DNA of 64,000 nucleotides. It comes from Streptomyces sp. CG1 (GTDB taxonomy: Bacteria; Actinomycetota; Actinomycetes; Streptomycetales; Streptomycetaceae). The translations under genes were made by a program, and so were the position numbers. The stretch covers positions 5,766,001 through 5,830,000 of the forward strand of contig NZ_CP163518.1 of NCBI RefSeq assembly GCF_041080625.1, in the 5' to 3' direction. Of this stretch, positions 52,381-60,775 are shown in pieces. How positions within the stretch are numbered: position 1 is the stretch's first letter; each line of letters begins with the position of its first letter. The notes below the pieces were generated by a model. It saw only the letters and a program-made list of their open reading frames with translations. It was not told the origin of the DNA and ran no database searches.

Positions 52381-54198
52381 ATGGTGTTTGGCCTGGCACG
52401 TCGCGAACTGCGACCGAGAGTCCCGCTGCGCCCCGGCGAGGGCGAGAAACACCATCTGACGAGCCTGGAGGGTCTCGCCGCACTGTCGCTGGACGCGCTC
52501 AGCTCGGTGGCGTACGGCCCCGAGGCGATCGTGCTGGCCCTGGTGACCGCGGGCACCGGCGCCCTGACCGCGACCCTGCCCGTCACGCTGGCGATCGTCT
52601 TCCTGCTCGCCGCGCTGGTGGTGTCGTACGGCCAGGTCATCGCCGTACACCCGGACGGCGGAGGCGCCTACGCCGTCGCCAAGAAGGACCTCGGGCCGAC
52701 CGCCAGTCTGCTCGCCGCGGCCAGCCTGGTCGTCGACTACGTCCTCACCGTGGCCGTCAGCCTGGCCGCCGGCGCCGACGCGCTCGCCTCCGCCTTCCCC
52801 GTCCTCGCCCACGACAAGCTGCTGGTCTGCCTGGCGGGCCTCGCCCTGCTGACGGCGGTGAACCTGCGGGGCGTCGCCGAGAGCGCCCGTGTGCTGATGC
52901 TGCCCACCGCGCTGTTCATCGTGGCCGTCCTGGGCGTCATCGTCGTCGACCTGCTCCGCTCGCACCCGGCGGCAGTGGTCGGTACCGCCCTGTCCCTCCC
53001 GCCTCACGAGACACTCGGCCTGCTCCTTCTCCTCAAGGCGTTCTCGTCCGGCTGCTCGGCGCTGACGGGCGTGGAGGCCATCGCCAACGCGGTTCCCACC
53101 TTCCGCACCCCGAGCGTGAAGCGCGCCCAGCGCACCGAACTCATGCTCGGCGCACTCCTCGGCGTGATGCTGATCGGCCTTGCGGTCCTGATCCGCCGCG
53201 ACCATGTGGCGCCGCGCGGCGACGTCACCGTCCTCGCCCAGCTGACGGCCGGCGCGTTCGGCACGGGCTGGCCCTACTACGCCACCAACCTCATCGTCAC
53301 CCTCGCCCTGGGCCTCGCGGCGAACACCAGCTTCGGCGGCCTGCCGGTCCTGATGAGCCTGCTCGCCCGCGACCACCGGCTGCCCCACCTGTTCGGCCTG
53401 CGCGCCGAACGCCCCGTCTACCGCTACGGCGTGGTCGCCCTGGCCCTGCTGGCCGCGCTGCTGCTCCTCGCGACCGACGCCGACACCCACCGCCTGATCC
53501 CGCTGTTCGCCATCGGCGTCTTCATCGGCTTCACCCTCAGCCAGCTCGGCCTGGTCCGGCACTGGGCCCGCGAGAAACCGGCGGGCTACAGACGCCGTGC
53601 CCTGATCAACGGCACCGGGGCGCTGCTCACCACCCTCGCCGGAGTGATCCTGCTGACCACGAAGTTCCTGGCCGGCGCCTGGGTGGTCGTGGTCGCCGTA
53701 CCCCTGCTGATGCTGTTGTTCGCCCGTATCGAGCGCTACTACACGGCCGTCGGCGAGGAACTCGGCCTGGGCCGCGTCCCCGACCCGCCGGACCGGCGCA
53801 CGGCCAGCCTGGTCATCGTCCCCCTCGGCGAGGTCAGCAAGCTCGCCCGGTACGCCATCGGCGTCGCGCTCTCCCTCGGCGACGAGGTCGTGGCGGTGGC
53901 CGTCCACGCCGACCCGGACAAGAGCCGTGCCCTGCGGGAGGCATGGGACCGCTGGAACCCGGGCGTACGCCTCGACGTCATCGACAGCCCGCACCGCTCC
54001 CTGGTCCAGCCGATCGTCGACTACGTCCAGTGCGCGGCCCAGGACGGACGCCAGGTCGCCGTCCTCATCCCCGAGGTCGAACCCCGCCACCGACGCTACG
54101 AGATCCTCCAGAACCAGCGGGGCCTGCTCCTCGCCACGGTGCTGCGGGCCCGCACGGACGTGGTGGTGTGCATGCTGCCGTACCGGCTGGGGCTGTGA
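52381..54198 (+). CDS. APC-superfamily permease (paralogue 2)
   Basis: 605 residues, about 12 membrane helices plus a soluble C-terminal domain. Close to the protein at 39.2 kb: ALSLDALSSVAYGPEAIVLAL, GVEAIANAVPTF and the ending VVVCMLPYRLGL. ATG 52381 lies 133 bp after lysA; that gap has no array, so it may be read from the lysA promoter. Substrate unknown; cationic amino acid or K+ transport is plausible. Confidence 0.9.
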   Translation: MVFGLARRELRPRVPLRPGEGEKHHLTSLEGLAALSLDALSSVAYGPEAIVLALVTAGTGALTATLPVTLAIVFLLAALVVSYGQVIAVHPDGGGAYAVAKKDLGPTASLLAAASLVVDYVLTVAVSLAAGADALASAFPVLAHDKLLVCLAGLALLTAVNLRGVAESARVLMLPTALFIVAVLGVIVVDLLRSHPAAVVGTALSLPPHETLGLLLLLKAFSSGCSALTGVEAIANAVPTFRTPSVKRAQRTELMLGALLGVMLIGLAVLIRRDHVAPRGDVTVLAQLTAGAFGTGWPYYATNLIVTLALGLAANTSFGGLPVLMSLLARDHRLPHLFGLRAERPVYRYGVVALALLAALLLLATDADTHRLIPLFAIGVFIGFTLSQLGLVRHWAREKPAGYRRRALINGTGALLTTLAGVILLTTKFLAGAWVVVVAVPLLMLLFARIERYYTAVGEELGLGRVPDPPDRRTASLVIVPLGEVSKLARYAIGVALSLGDEVVAVAVHADPDKSRALREAWDRWNPGVRLDVIDSPHRSLVQPIVDYVQCAAQDGRQVAVLIPEVEPRHRRYEILQNQRGLLLATVLRARTDVVVCMLPYRLGL

Positions 54199-54207
54199 GC
54201 CGTTCTC

Positions 54208-54555
54208 GTGATCAAGGTTCCTGCTGAGCCGTCCCGGCACCGTGTCGCGGTCTGGCAGGAGCTGCGCCGGATCGGTGCGCTCTCCCTGGGTCAGGGCGTG
54301 TGGGCCGTACCGGACGTGCCCGTCACCCTGCCGGCCGCCGGGCCTGGTCCCGAGGACGCCGCCCGCTTCCAGGCGCCGTTCACCGCGGCCCGCTCCGAGG
54401 ACTGGGCCGAATTCCTCGCCGACTGCGGCAAGTTCACCCTGGCCGAACTGGAGGAAGAGGAACATTCGCTGGAGCGGCTGCGCCGCTGGCACCGCGATCT
54501 GACAGCCCGCGACGCCTTCGCCGCGCTGCACCGCACTCCGGAGGACGAGCAGTGA
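54208..54555 (+). CDS. ChrB-like protein, shortened by internal deletions
   Basis: 115 residues from GTG 54208. The start (IKVPAEPSRHRVAVWQELRRIGA) and the block KFTLAELEEEEHSLERLRRW are typical ChrB N-domain sequences, a family linked to chromate response. Full-length relatives are roughly 60-80 residues longer. Here segments seem to be missing after VWAVPDVPV, before KFTLAEL and after ARDAFA, each keeping the frame. There is no chrA nearby; the MFS gene overlaps its stop (GTGA). It may be a repurposed or dying gene. Confidence 0.7.
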   Translation: MIKVPAEPSRHRVAVWQELRRIGALSLGQGVWAVPDVPVTLPAAGPGPEDAARFQAPFTAARSEDWAEFLADCGKFTLAELEEEEHSLERLRRWHRDLTARDAFAALHRTPEDEQ

Positions 54556-55709
54556 CCGCGCAGCAGGCTCCGGCCCGGCAGATGTGGCCGCTGTACGCCG
54601 CCGGGTTCACCACCGCCTTCGGGGCGCACGGCATCGCCGCGAACCTCGGCGGCCACTCCGCGGACGCGGTCACCTCACTGCTGGTGCTGGGCGGGCTGCT
54701 CGCCCTGTACGACGGCGCCGAGGTGGTCCTCAAACCGGTCTTCGGCACCCTCGCCGACCGCATCGGCGCCCGCCCGGTGCTGCTCGGCGGCCTCGTCGCG
54801 TTCGCGGTCGCCTCCCTGCTGTACGTGCTCGCGGACAGCCCCGGCTGGCTGTGGGCGGCCCGGCTCGGCCAGGGCGCCGCGGCCTCCGCCTTCTCGCCCT
54901 CCGCGTCCGCGCTGGTGGCCCGCCTCAACCCGGCCGCCAAACGCGGCCGCGCCTTCGGCAGTTACGGCTTCTACAAGTCCGTCGGCTACACCCTCGGCCC
55001 GCTGCTCGGCGGTGTGCTGGTGTGGGCCGGGGGCCTGCGGCTGCTGTTCGCCGTGCTGACGGTGCTGGGCGCGGCGGTCGCCGTATGGGCCGCGCTCGCC
55101 GTACCCGTCGTACCCCCGCTGCCCAAGGCCCGGCAGACGGTGCTGGACCTCGCCCGGCGGCTCGCCGACCCCGCCTTCCTCGCCCCGACGTCGGCACTGG
55201 CCGCGGCGACCGCGGCCCTGTCGGTCGGCGTCGGTTTCCTGCCGGTCTCCGGCCGCGCCGCCGGGCTGGGCACGGTGGCCACGGGGGCCGCGGTGTCGTT
55301 GCTGGCCGCCTGCGCGGCCGTCGCACAGCCGCGGGCCGGGCGCGCGCTGGACGACGGCCGCCTCACCACTCGGTCCGGTCTGGCGGCGGGCCTGTCGCTC
55401 ACCGCCGCGGGTCTGGTCTGCGCGATGCTGCCGGGCCTGACCGGGATCCTGGTCGGCGCCGCCCTGATCGGCGTGGGGACCGGTCTGATCACCCCGCTCG
55501 GTTTCGCCGCGCTGGCCTCGTCGACCCCTCAGGAGCGGCTGGGGCAGACCATGGGGGCGGCGGAGCTGGGGCGCGAACTCGGTGATGCGGGTGGGCCGTT
55601 GCTGGTGGCCGTGGTTGCCTCCGGTGCGACGCTGAATTACGGCTTCGGTGCGCTGGGGATTCTTGTCGGGGTGGGGGCGGTGGTGGCGTACGTCCGCCGT
55701 GGCGGGTGA
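54552..55709 (+). CDS. MFS transporter
   Basis: 385 residues from GTG 54552, with about eleven or twelve helices. The MFS motif A appears as KPVFGTLADRIGARPVLLGG, and GFYKSVGYTLGPLLGGVLV matches motif C-like exporters. Coupled to the ChrB-like gene by a 4-bp overlap, it probably exports a toxic anion or drug; the substrate cannot be read. Confidence 0.9.
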   Translation: MTAQQAPARQMWPLYAAGFTTAFGAHGIAANLGGHSADAVTSLLVLGGLLALYDGAEVVLKPVFGTLADRIGARPVLLGGLVAFAVASLLYVLADSPGWLWAARLGQGAAASAFSPSASALVARLNPAAKRGRAFGSYGFYKSVGYTLGPLLGGVLVWAGGLRLLFAVLTVLGAAVAVWAALAVPVVPPLPKARQTVLDLARRLADPAFLAPTSALAAATAALSVGVGFLPVSGRAAGLGTVATGAAVSLLAACAAVAQPRAGRALDDGRLTTRSGLAAGLSLTAAGLVCAMLPGLTGILVGAALIGVGTGLITPLGFAALASSTPQERLGQTMGAAELGRELGDAGGPLLVAVVASGATLNYGFGALGILVGVGAVVAYVRRGG

Positions 55710-55722
55710 GCCCCGCGTCCCT

Positions 55723-56530
55723 TCAGGGCACTGATCTGCACGGCATTTCGAGAGTGACCGTAGCCCCGCCCCCCGCGTTCTCCGCGCGCGCCTCACCGCC
55801 GTGAGCCGTGGCCACCGCCTGTACGAAGGCCAGTCCCAGGCCGGACCCCCCGCTCGTGCGGCTCGCTTCCGCGCGGGCGAAACGGTCGAAGGCCCGTGGC
55901 AGGAACTCGGGCGGGAAGCCCGGCCCCTCGTCCCCGACGCACAGCCGCAGCCTGCCTTCCTCGACCGTGGCCGTAAGACGGACGGCCCCGCGCCCGTGAC
56001 GCAGGGCGTTGCCGACCAGGTTGCCGATGGCCGGTATCAGCCAGCGGGTGTCGACGTCGACGGTCGTGTCCGCCGTGTCGGTGGTCAGGGCGCGGCCGGA
56101 GCGTTCGGCACCGCGCAGGTGCGGGGCCACGGCGGTCTCGATCAGGTCGGGCAGTCGTACGGGTGCCCGGGTGAGGTGGTCGGTGCTGCCGAGTTCCTCC
56201 AGGTCGAGCAGGGCGTTGGAGAGGCCGATCAGGCGCTGGACCTCGGCGTCGACCGAGCGCAGGGTCTGGTTGAGTTCCTCGGCCGAGCGGGGCCGGTGCA
56301 GCGCGACGTCGACCTCGGCCCGCAACAGGGAGAGCGGGGTGCGGAGTTCATGGCTGGCGTCGGCGACGAACCGGCGCTCGCGGACGGCCGAGGCCTCGAG
56401 GCGGTCCAGCATGCGGTTGAGGGTGTGGCCGAGGCGGGTGATCTCGTCGTCGCGGTCGGCGGGCACGTCCAGGCGCAGGTTCTGCGCGGGCCGCGACCGG
56501 TCCGCCGCCCGACGTGCCGGGACGGAAGGG
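55723..56530 (-). pseudogene. Sensor histidine kinase missing its N-terminal sensor half
   Basis: The HAMP end (NLRLDVPADRDDEITRLGH), H-box (FVADASHELRTPLSLLR), N-box (NLVGNALRHGRG), and G-boxes (GDEGPGFPPEF, GGSGLGLAFVQAVA) are intact. Upstream of HAMP the reading frame turns into the antisense of the DUF4956 gene at about 56,500-56,530, with no membrane helices and no start with a ribosome site. The paired response regulator is absent too. It looks like a rearrangement joined the DUF4956 cluster to a cut kinase gene. Confidence 0.75.
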
Positions 56531-56536
56531 ACAGCC

Positions 56537-57215
56537 ATGCACGCACTGGTGCTCGCCGCCAAGGGCATCACCCAGCACATCGCAGCCAAAGGCATCACCC
56601 AGCACATCGCCCCCACCGACCTCGTCACCCGCGGTGGCCTCGACGTCGTCGCTCTGCTGATCCTGGTCGGCTGGCTGTACCGGCGCCGCCCCAGCGCCCC
56701 GGCGATGCCGCTCGTCCTGGTCGCGCTGAACATAGGTCTGTTCGCGGCGATGAGCACGATCAGCGCGGGCAAGTTCCCCGCCGGGGTCGGCTTCGGGCTC
56801 TTCGGCATCCTCTCCCTGGTCCCGGCTGCGCAGCGCGGCTTTCACCCTGCGCGACGTCGCCTACACCTTCGTGTCCCTGGTCATCGCGCTGTGCACCGGG
56901 CTGCCGCACCGCGACAACTGGCTCGTCATCACGGCGGGCGCGGTGGTGCTGGTGGCGTTCCTGCTGGTGGACGACCCGCGCGCCTACGAGCCGCCGACCC
57001 GCACGGTGAAGCTGACCCTGGACCGGATCTACGACGACCCCTCCCTGATCTCCCAGGACGTCGCCTTCCGCTTCGGCCGTGCGCCGCTGTCGGTCGAGGT
57101 CGACGAGGTCGACTACGTCCGCGAGACCACCCGGGTCTCCGCCCGCTACCCCGCCGCACCCGGTGAGCCCGCCGCCCAGGACACGGAGCCGCGCGAGCCG
57201 GTGACCGTCGTATGA
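56537..57215 (+). pseudogene. DUF4956 membrane protein gene with a frameshift
   Basis: From ATG 56537 the frame gives helices (GGLDVVALLILVGWLYRR, PLVLVALNIGLFAAMST, GVGFGLFGILSLV) and then breaks. Removing one C in the CCC at 56821-56823 restores RLRSAAFTLRDVAYTFVSL, the family core, and the ending to 57215. So either the gene is inactivated or a base was miscalled. DUF4956 genes often precede VTC-domain polymerases, as here. The N-terminus has a 27-bp tandem duplication (56558-56611, AKGITQHIA twice). Confidence 0.8.
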
Positions 57216-58027
57216 CCGCCGCCTCCTTCGGGGCTGACCTCGGCCTGTCCGCGCTGCGCGGTGCCACGCTCACCGAGGTCGACGCGGCGGCCGCGCTCCA
57301 GCACCGCACCGACCGCAAGTACCTGGTCCCGCTCGACCGCGCCCGCCTCCTCGTGGACCGGCTCGCCGACAGCCATCATGTCCTCGACCTGGCCGGCCGC
57401 CGTACGACGAGCTACCTCAGTACCTACTTCGACACCGAGCGGCTCGGCGCCTGGCGGGCCCATGTGCAGCGGCGCCGGCGGCGCTGGAAGGTCCGCACCC
57501 GCCTGTACGCGGAGGACGGGCTGTGCCGGGTGGAGGTGAAGACGAAGGACGGCCGCGGCGCCACCGTCAAACACGCCCTCAGGACCCCTGGTGACACCTA
57601 CGGGCAACTGGACGACTCCGCCGTCGAGTTCGTCGACGAGGTGCTGCGACGGGCCGACATCCCCGTCACCACCGCGGCGCTGTCGCCCGCCGTGGAGATC
57701 CGCTATGTCCGTGCGGCCCTGGCCGACCTGGACCACGGTACCCGCGTCACCCTCGACGGCGGCCTCAGCTGCCATCACCGGGACCGCAGCGCCGGCCTCG
57801 ACCCGGGGCACGTGCTCGTGGAGACCAAGGGCGGCGCCCGGCCCGCCCCCGCCGACCGCCTCCTGCTGAACCTGGGCGCCCGGCCCGTCTCCCTCAGCAA
57901 GTACATCGTCGGCCGGTCCCTGCTCACGCCCGGCCTCCCCGACAACGACGTACGCCGGCTCGCCCGCGCCCACTTCACCACCGGCGGCAGCCCTGCACCG
58001 CTCCTCGAAAGGACCCCCGTCGCATGA
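57212..58027 (+). CDS. VTC-domain polyphosphate polymerase-like protein
   Basis: 271 residues. The VTC/CYTH-like tunnel fold is indicated by TDRKYLVPLDRARLL, SYLSTYFDTERL, RRRRRWKVRTRLY, RVEVKTKDGRGATVKH, PAVEIRYVRAAL, and VLVETKGGARPAPAD with SLSKYIVG. Basic and acidic residues of the tunnel are present. Such proteins make inorganic polyphosphate from ATP. It overlaps the DUF4956 gene and the PAP2 gene by 4 bp each, forming one operon. Confidence 0.88.
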   Translation: MTAASFGADLGLSALRGATLTEVDAAAALQHRTDRKYLVPLDRARLLVDRLADSHHVLDLAGRRTTSYLSTYFDTERLGAWRAHVQRRRRRWKVRTRLYAEDGLCRVEVKTKDGRGATVKHALRTPGDTYGQLDDSAVEFVDEVLRRADIPVTTAALSPAVEIRYVRAALADLDHGTRVTLDGGLSCHHRDRSAGLDPGHVLVETKGGARPAPADRLLLNLGARPVSLSKYIVGRSLLTPGLPDNDVRRLARAHFTTGGSPAPLLERTPVA

Positions 58028-58875
58028 ATGTCCTGCGCGGCATCAAATGGCCGTACACCGTCATCGCCCTGATCGCCGTGGCCGCCGCCTCCTTCGGCCT
58101 GCTGCGACCGCAACTGGCCGCCGCCGGCGTCCCCGGCCTGAAACTCTCGGCGACCGACCGCATCAAGCAGAGCCCGCCCCCGGCTCTGTTCAGCGACGCC
58201 GAGATCGCCCCGATCGGCAAGCTGGCCACCACCCAGCGCACGAAGGCCGACGCCCTCTTCGCCCAGTGGAAGAAGGCGCACGGCACCGCCCGCGACGACA
58301 AGGTGTTCGCCGCCTGGGCCGCGCGGCAGATCCCCGCACCGCCCACGGCACAGCAGCGCACCGCCGAACTCCACCAGGTCCAGGCCCTCGCCAAGTCCCG
58401 TACGGCAGCCGGGAAGAAGGCGGCCACCTGGCTGGAGCTCAATGGCAAGAGCAACGTCTGGAAGCTCTACCTCCACGACCGGAGCGAACTCGCCCCCGCC
58501 GCGAAGGGCGACGCGGAGAAGGCCGGCCTCAAGGCGGCCCTGAAGATGGCCAAGACGATCTGCGACCAGCTGGCCGCCAAGGACAAGCAGCCGGCCCCGT
58601 ACGTCCTGGACCCGACCCTGCGCCCGGACAAGCACATCAAGCCCGGTGCCAAGGGCCCGTACTCCTACCCCTCCCGGCACGCGGCCCGCTCGGCCGCGGC
58701 CGTCACCTTCCTCAGTGCCCTCTCCCCGCACCGGGCCCAGGACTACGAGTGGATGCGCGCCGAAGTCCTCTACTCCCGCCTCTACATGGCCGGCCACGTC
58801 ACCAGTGACCTGACCGCCGGAACCCTGCTGGGCGACCTGATCGGTGACTACGAACTCGCGGTCAGCGGGCACTGA
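58024..58875 (+). CDS. PAP2-type acid phosphatase, exported
   Basis: 283 residues. An N-terminal membrane or signal segment (PYTVIALIAVAAASFGLL) is followed by a PAP2 active site: PSRHAARSAAA and SRLYMAGHVTSDLTAG, the latter holding the conserved His-Asp pair. The first motif has PSRHA where PSGHA is usual. Its place after the VTC gene suggests phosphate or polyphosphate handling outside the membrane. Confidence 0.85.
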   Translation: MNVLRGIKWPYTVIALIAVAAASFGLLRPQLAAAGVPGLKLSATDRIKQSPPPALFSDAEIAPIGKLATTQRTKADALFAQWKKAHGTARDDKVFAAWAARQIPAPPTAQQRTAELHQVQALAKSRTAAGKKAATWLELNGKSNVWKLYLHDRSELAPAAKGDAEKAGLKAALKMAKTICDQLAAKDKQPAPYVLDPTLRPDKHIKPGAKGPYSYPSRHAARSAAAVTFLSALSPHRAQDYEWMRAEVLYSRLYMAGHVTSDLTAGTLLGDLIGDYELAVSGH

Positions 58876-58892
58876 GTCCCGCCACAGCCGAC

Positions 58893-58930
58893 CCGAACGC
58901 CTTGGCCGCCGTCGCGGCCAAGGCGTTCGG
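58893..58930. terminator. Bidirectional terminator
   Basis: A perfect 17-bp stem, CCGAACGCCTTGGCCGC (58893-58909) with GCGGCCAAGGCGTTCGG (58914-58930) and a 4-base loop, sits between the convergent PAP2 and lipoprotein genes. Confidence 0.85.
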
Positions 58931-58935
58931 CGCGT

Positions 58936-59847
58936 TCAGCCGACGTGCAGGGTGAGGGCGGCGGTGTGGAGCGTGCCGCCGGTCTGGAACTGGAGGAACA
59001 GGCGCCAGTTCCCGGACTGGGCGAACTCGGCGTGGAAGGTGAGCGTCGGCCCGCCGTGGCCGCCGTCGGCCTTCGACTCCGGGTGCAGGTGCGCGAAGGC
59101 GAGGTCGCCCTGGTGGAACGCGGTCAGATGGGCGTAGGTGTCCAGGTAGGGCTGGAGGTCGGTGACCGGCTTGCCGTCCTTGCTGACGGTGGCGGTCAGC
59201 TGGTGGGCCATGCCGGCCATCGGCTCACCCTGTACGGCCACGGTGTAGCCGTCGGCCGTGGTGGTGCCGGACGCCTTGGGCAGGGGAGTGGTCATCGCCA
59301 TGCCGGGCACCTTCACGGTGCGGCTGAGGACCAGGTCCTTGCCCTTGCCGGGACCGCTGTCCGGCGTGAAGGAGGCGTACAGCCGCCAGGTGCCCGGCTG
59401 CAGCGCGGCCAGCGGCGCGGTCCAGGTGCCGTTCCCGGCCATGGTGGGGTGCACGTGCTGGAAGCCGGTGAGGTCGGAGCGGACGGCGTAGAAGTGCATC
59501 CGCTTGGTCTGGTCGACGGCGAAGCCGGTGACCGGCCTGCCGTCCGGCCCCGTGACGGCGAAGCGGTACCCGCTCGCCCGGCCGGCGGAGAGGGTGTCGG
59601 TGGTGGAGGTCATCCGGTATCCGTCCTTCGCGGCGGCCAGGCCGTTGCCGGTGGACGCGGAGTCCATGCCCGGCATCGACGCCATGCCATCGGCCGGGGC
59701 CGAGGAGGACGGCGTGCTGCCGTGACCGGCGTGCTTGTCGGTGCCGGAGCCTGAGCCTCCGCCGCAGGCGGCCAGGGTCACAGTGAGCGCCGCGGTGGCG
59801 GCGGCCGCCGTGAGGGCGCGGCGGGAGGTGCGGAAACGCTGCGACAT
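58936..59847 (-). CDS. Secreted lipoprotein with His/Met-rich metal-binding features
   Basis: 303 residues from ATG 59847. A signal peptide ends in a lipobox (LTVTLAACGG), followed by a His/Met-rich linker (DKHAGHG, GMASMPGMDSA). Two related beta domains contain FQHVHPTMAG and LAFAHLHPESKADGGHGG, which could hold copper or another metal. It lies 97 bp after the DUF6153 gene and behind the CsoR-like operator, so it is probably a copper-induced extracytoplasmic copper binder. Confidence 0.8.
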   Translation of the reverse strand: MSQRFRTSRRALTAAAATAALTVTLAACGGGSGSGTDKHAGHGSTPSSSAPADGMASMPGMDSASTGNGLAAAKDGYRMTSTTDTLSAGRASGYRFAVTGPDGRPVTGFAVDQTKRMHFYAVRSDLTGFQHVHPTMAGNGTWTAPLAALQPGTWRLYASFTPDSGPGKGKDLVLSRTVKVPGMAMTTPLPKASGTTTADGYTVAVQGEPMAGMAHQLTATVSKDGKPVTDLQPYLDTYAHLTAFHQGDLAFAHLHPESKADGGHGGPTLTFHAEFAQSGNWRLFLQFQTGGTLHTAALTLHVG

Positions 59848-59944
59848 TTCGGTGTGTCTTTCCAGGTGGGCGCCGTGCGACGGCGCGGGTGATCGGGAGA
59901 CCTGCGCGGGGACCCCGGCACTGAGCCGGAGCCCGCGGGTCCCG

Positions 59945-60406
59945 TCACGTCCGCGCGACGCACACCTGGAGGAGGAGAGGGCGGCCGCCGGTGGGCAGGC
60001 CCCGGCGGCGGGTGCCGTCGGAGGCCGACCGGGCCCACGGCAACAGGACGGCGGCCGGCAGCACGAAGGCGGCGGCCGCGACCGGCGGCAGCGGGATCTC
60101 GGAACGGGGAGTGGTGGCCAGACACAGCGCACCCCGCATCCCCGTCGCCCCGTCCGCACGTACGACAGCTCTGCCGCCGGCCGCCTCGGGGTGACCGGCG
60201 GGGTGCGCGGCCATGGAGGCGGATGTCTTCGCGGGCGGCGGGCCCATCGCGGCGGTGTCCTGCATCACCCCGTGACAGCCGCCCTCGGCCGCGGCCGGAC
60301 CGCCGTGCATCAGGAACAGCCCGAGCAGCACCACGACCAGCATCCAGGGCCGCACCGCCGGGCGGATGCGAGCCCCGGCCGTGCCGGAGGCGGGCTGCGT
60401 GGCCAT
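59945..60406 (-). CDS. DUF6153-like small membrane protein
   Basis: 153 residues from ATG 60406. One N-terminal membrane segment (WMLVVVLLGLFLMHGG) is followed by a Met/His/Cys-containing region (GGCHGVMQDTAAMG, SMAAHPAGHPEA) and a second hydrophobic segment (PPVAAAAFVLPAAVLL). The pattern matches small actinobacterial DUF6153 proteins. It is first in the minus-strand operon 76 bp from the CsoR-like palindrome. A role in copper handling is inferred. Confidence 0.7.
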   Translation of the reverse strand: MATQPASGTAGARIRPAVRPWMLVVVLLGLFLMHGGPAAAEGGCHGVMQDTAAMGPPPAKTSASMAAHPAGHPEAAGGRAVVRADGATGMRGALCLATTPRSEIPLPPVAAAAFVLPAAVLLPWARSASDGTRRRGLPTGGRPLLLQVCVART

Positions 60407-60481
60407 CACGGGTCCACCTTACGGGGATGCGGGAAACTCCTCGGCTCTTGGGCGTCCAGAGGTGCTTCCCTGCACTTCATT

Positions 60482-60498
60482 ATACCCCCTGGGGGTAT
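60482..60498. promoter_or_regulatory. CsoR-like copper operator
   Basis: ATACCCCCTGGGGGTAT is a perfect 17-base palindrome matching the G-tract operator bound by the copper repressor CsoR in actinobacteria and other Gram-positives. It is 76 bp upstream of the DUF6153 start, in the right place to repress the minus-strand operon until Cu(I) is present. Confidence 0.8.
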
Positions 60499-60516
60499 TA
60501 CAACGACCGGCGACAG

Positions 60517-60648
60517 GTAATCAGCCCGTCCTGCCTGGACGGCCTGCTGGCCAACCTCCCGCTGTGGACGGACATCACCCACCGCCGGCTGCTCCGCTGG
60601 GGCCTCTTCCACGCCCGCCGCACCGAGGTGGGCCCGCTCCGCCCGTAG
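60517..60648 (+). pseudogene. C-terminal gene remnant
   Basis: An open frame with Streptomyces-like codon use reads LDGLLANLPLWTDITHRRLL then RWGLFHARRTEVGPLRP before TAG 60648. No start or ribosome site precedes it; the frame runs into the copper operator. It looks like the tail of a lost gene. Family not recognised. Confidence 0.4.
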
Positions 60649-60775
60649 TACTCCGGTACCACCCGCCCGCCACTGTTCAGCCCCCGGTACCACCGGATCG
60701 GGGAGATCGCGGACCTAGCGTGGCGGAGGAGGCGTCGGGCGTGCCGGACGCCGCGGTCCGAGAGAGAGAACGCGA

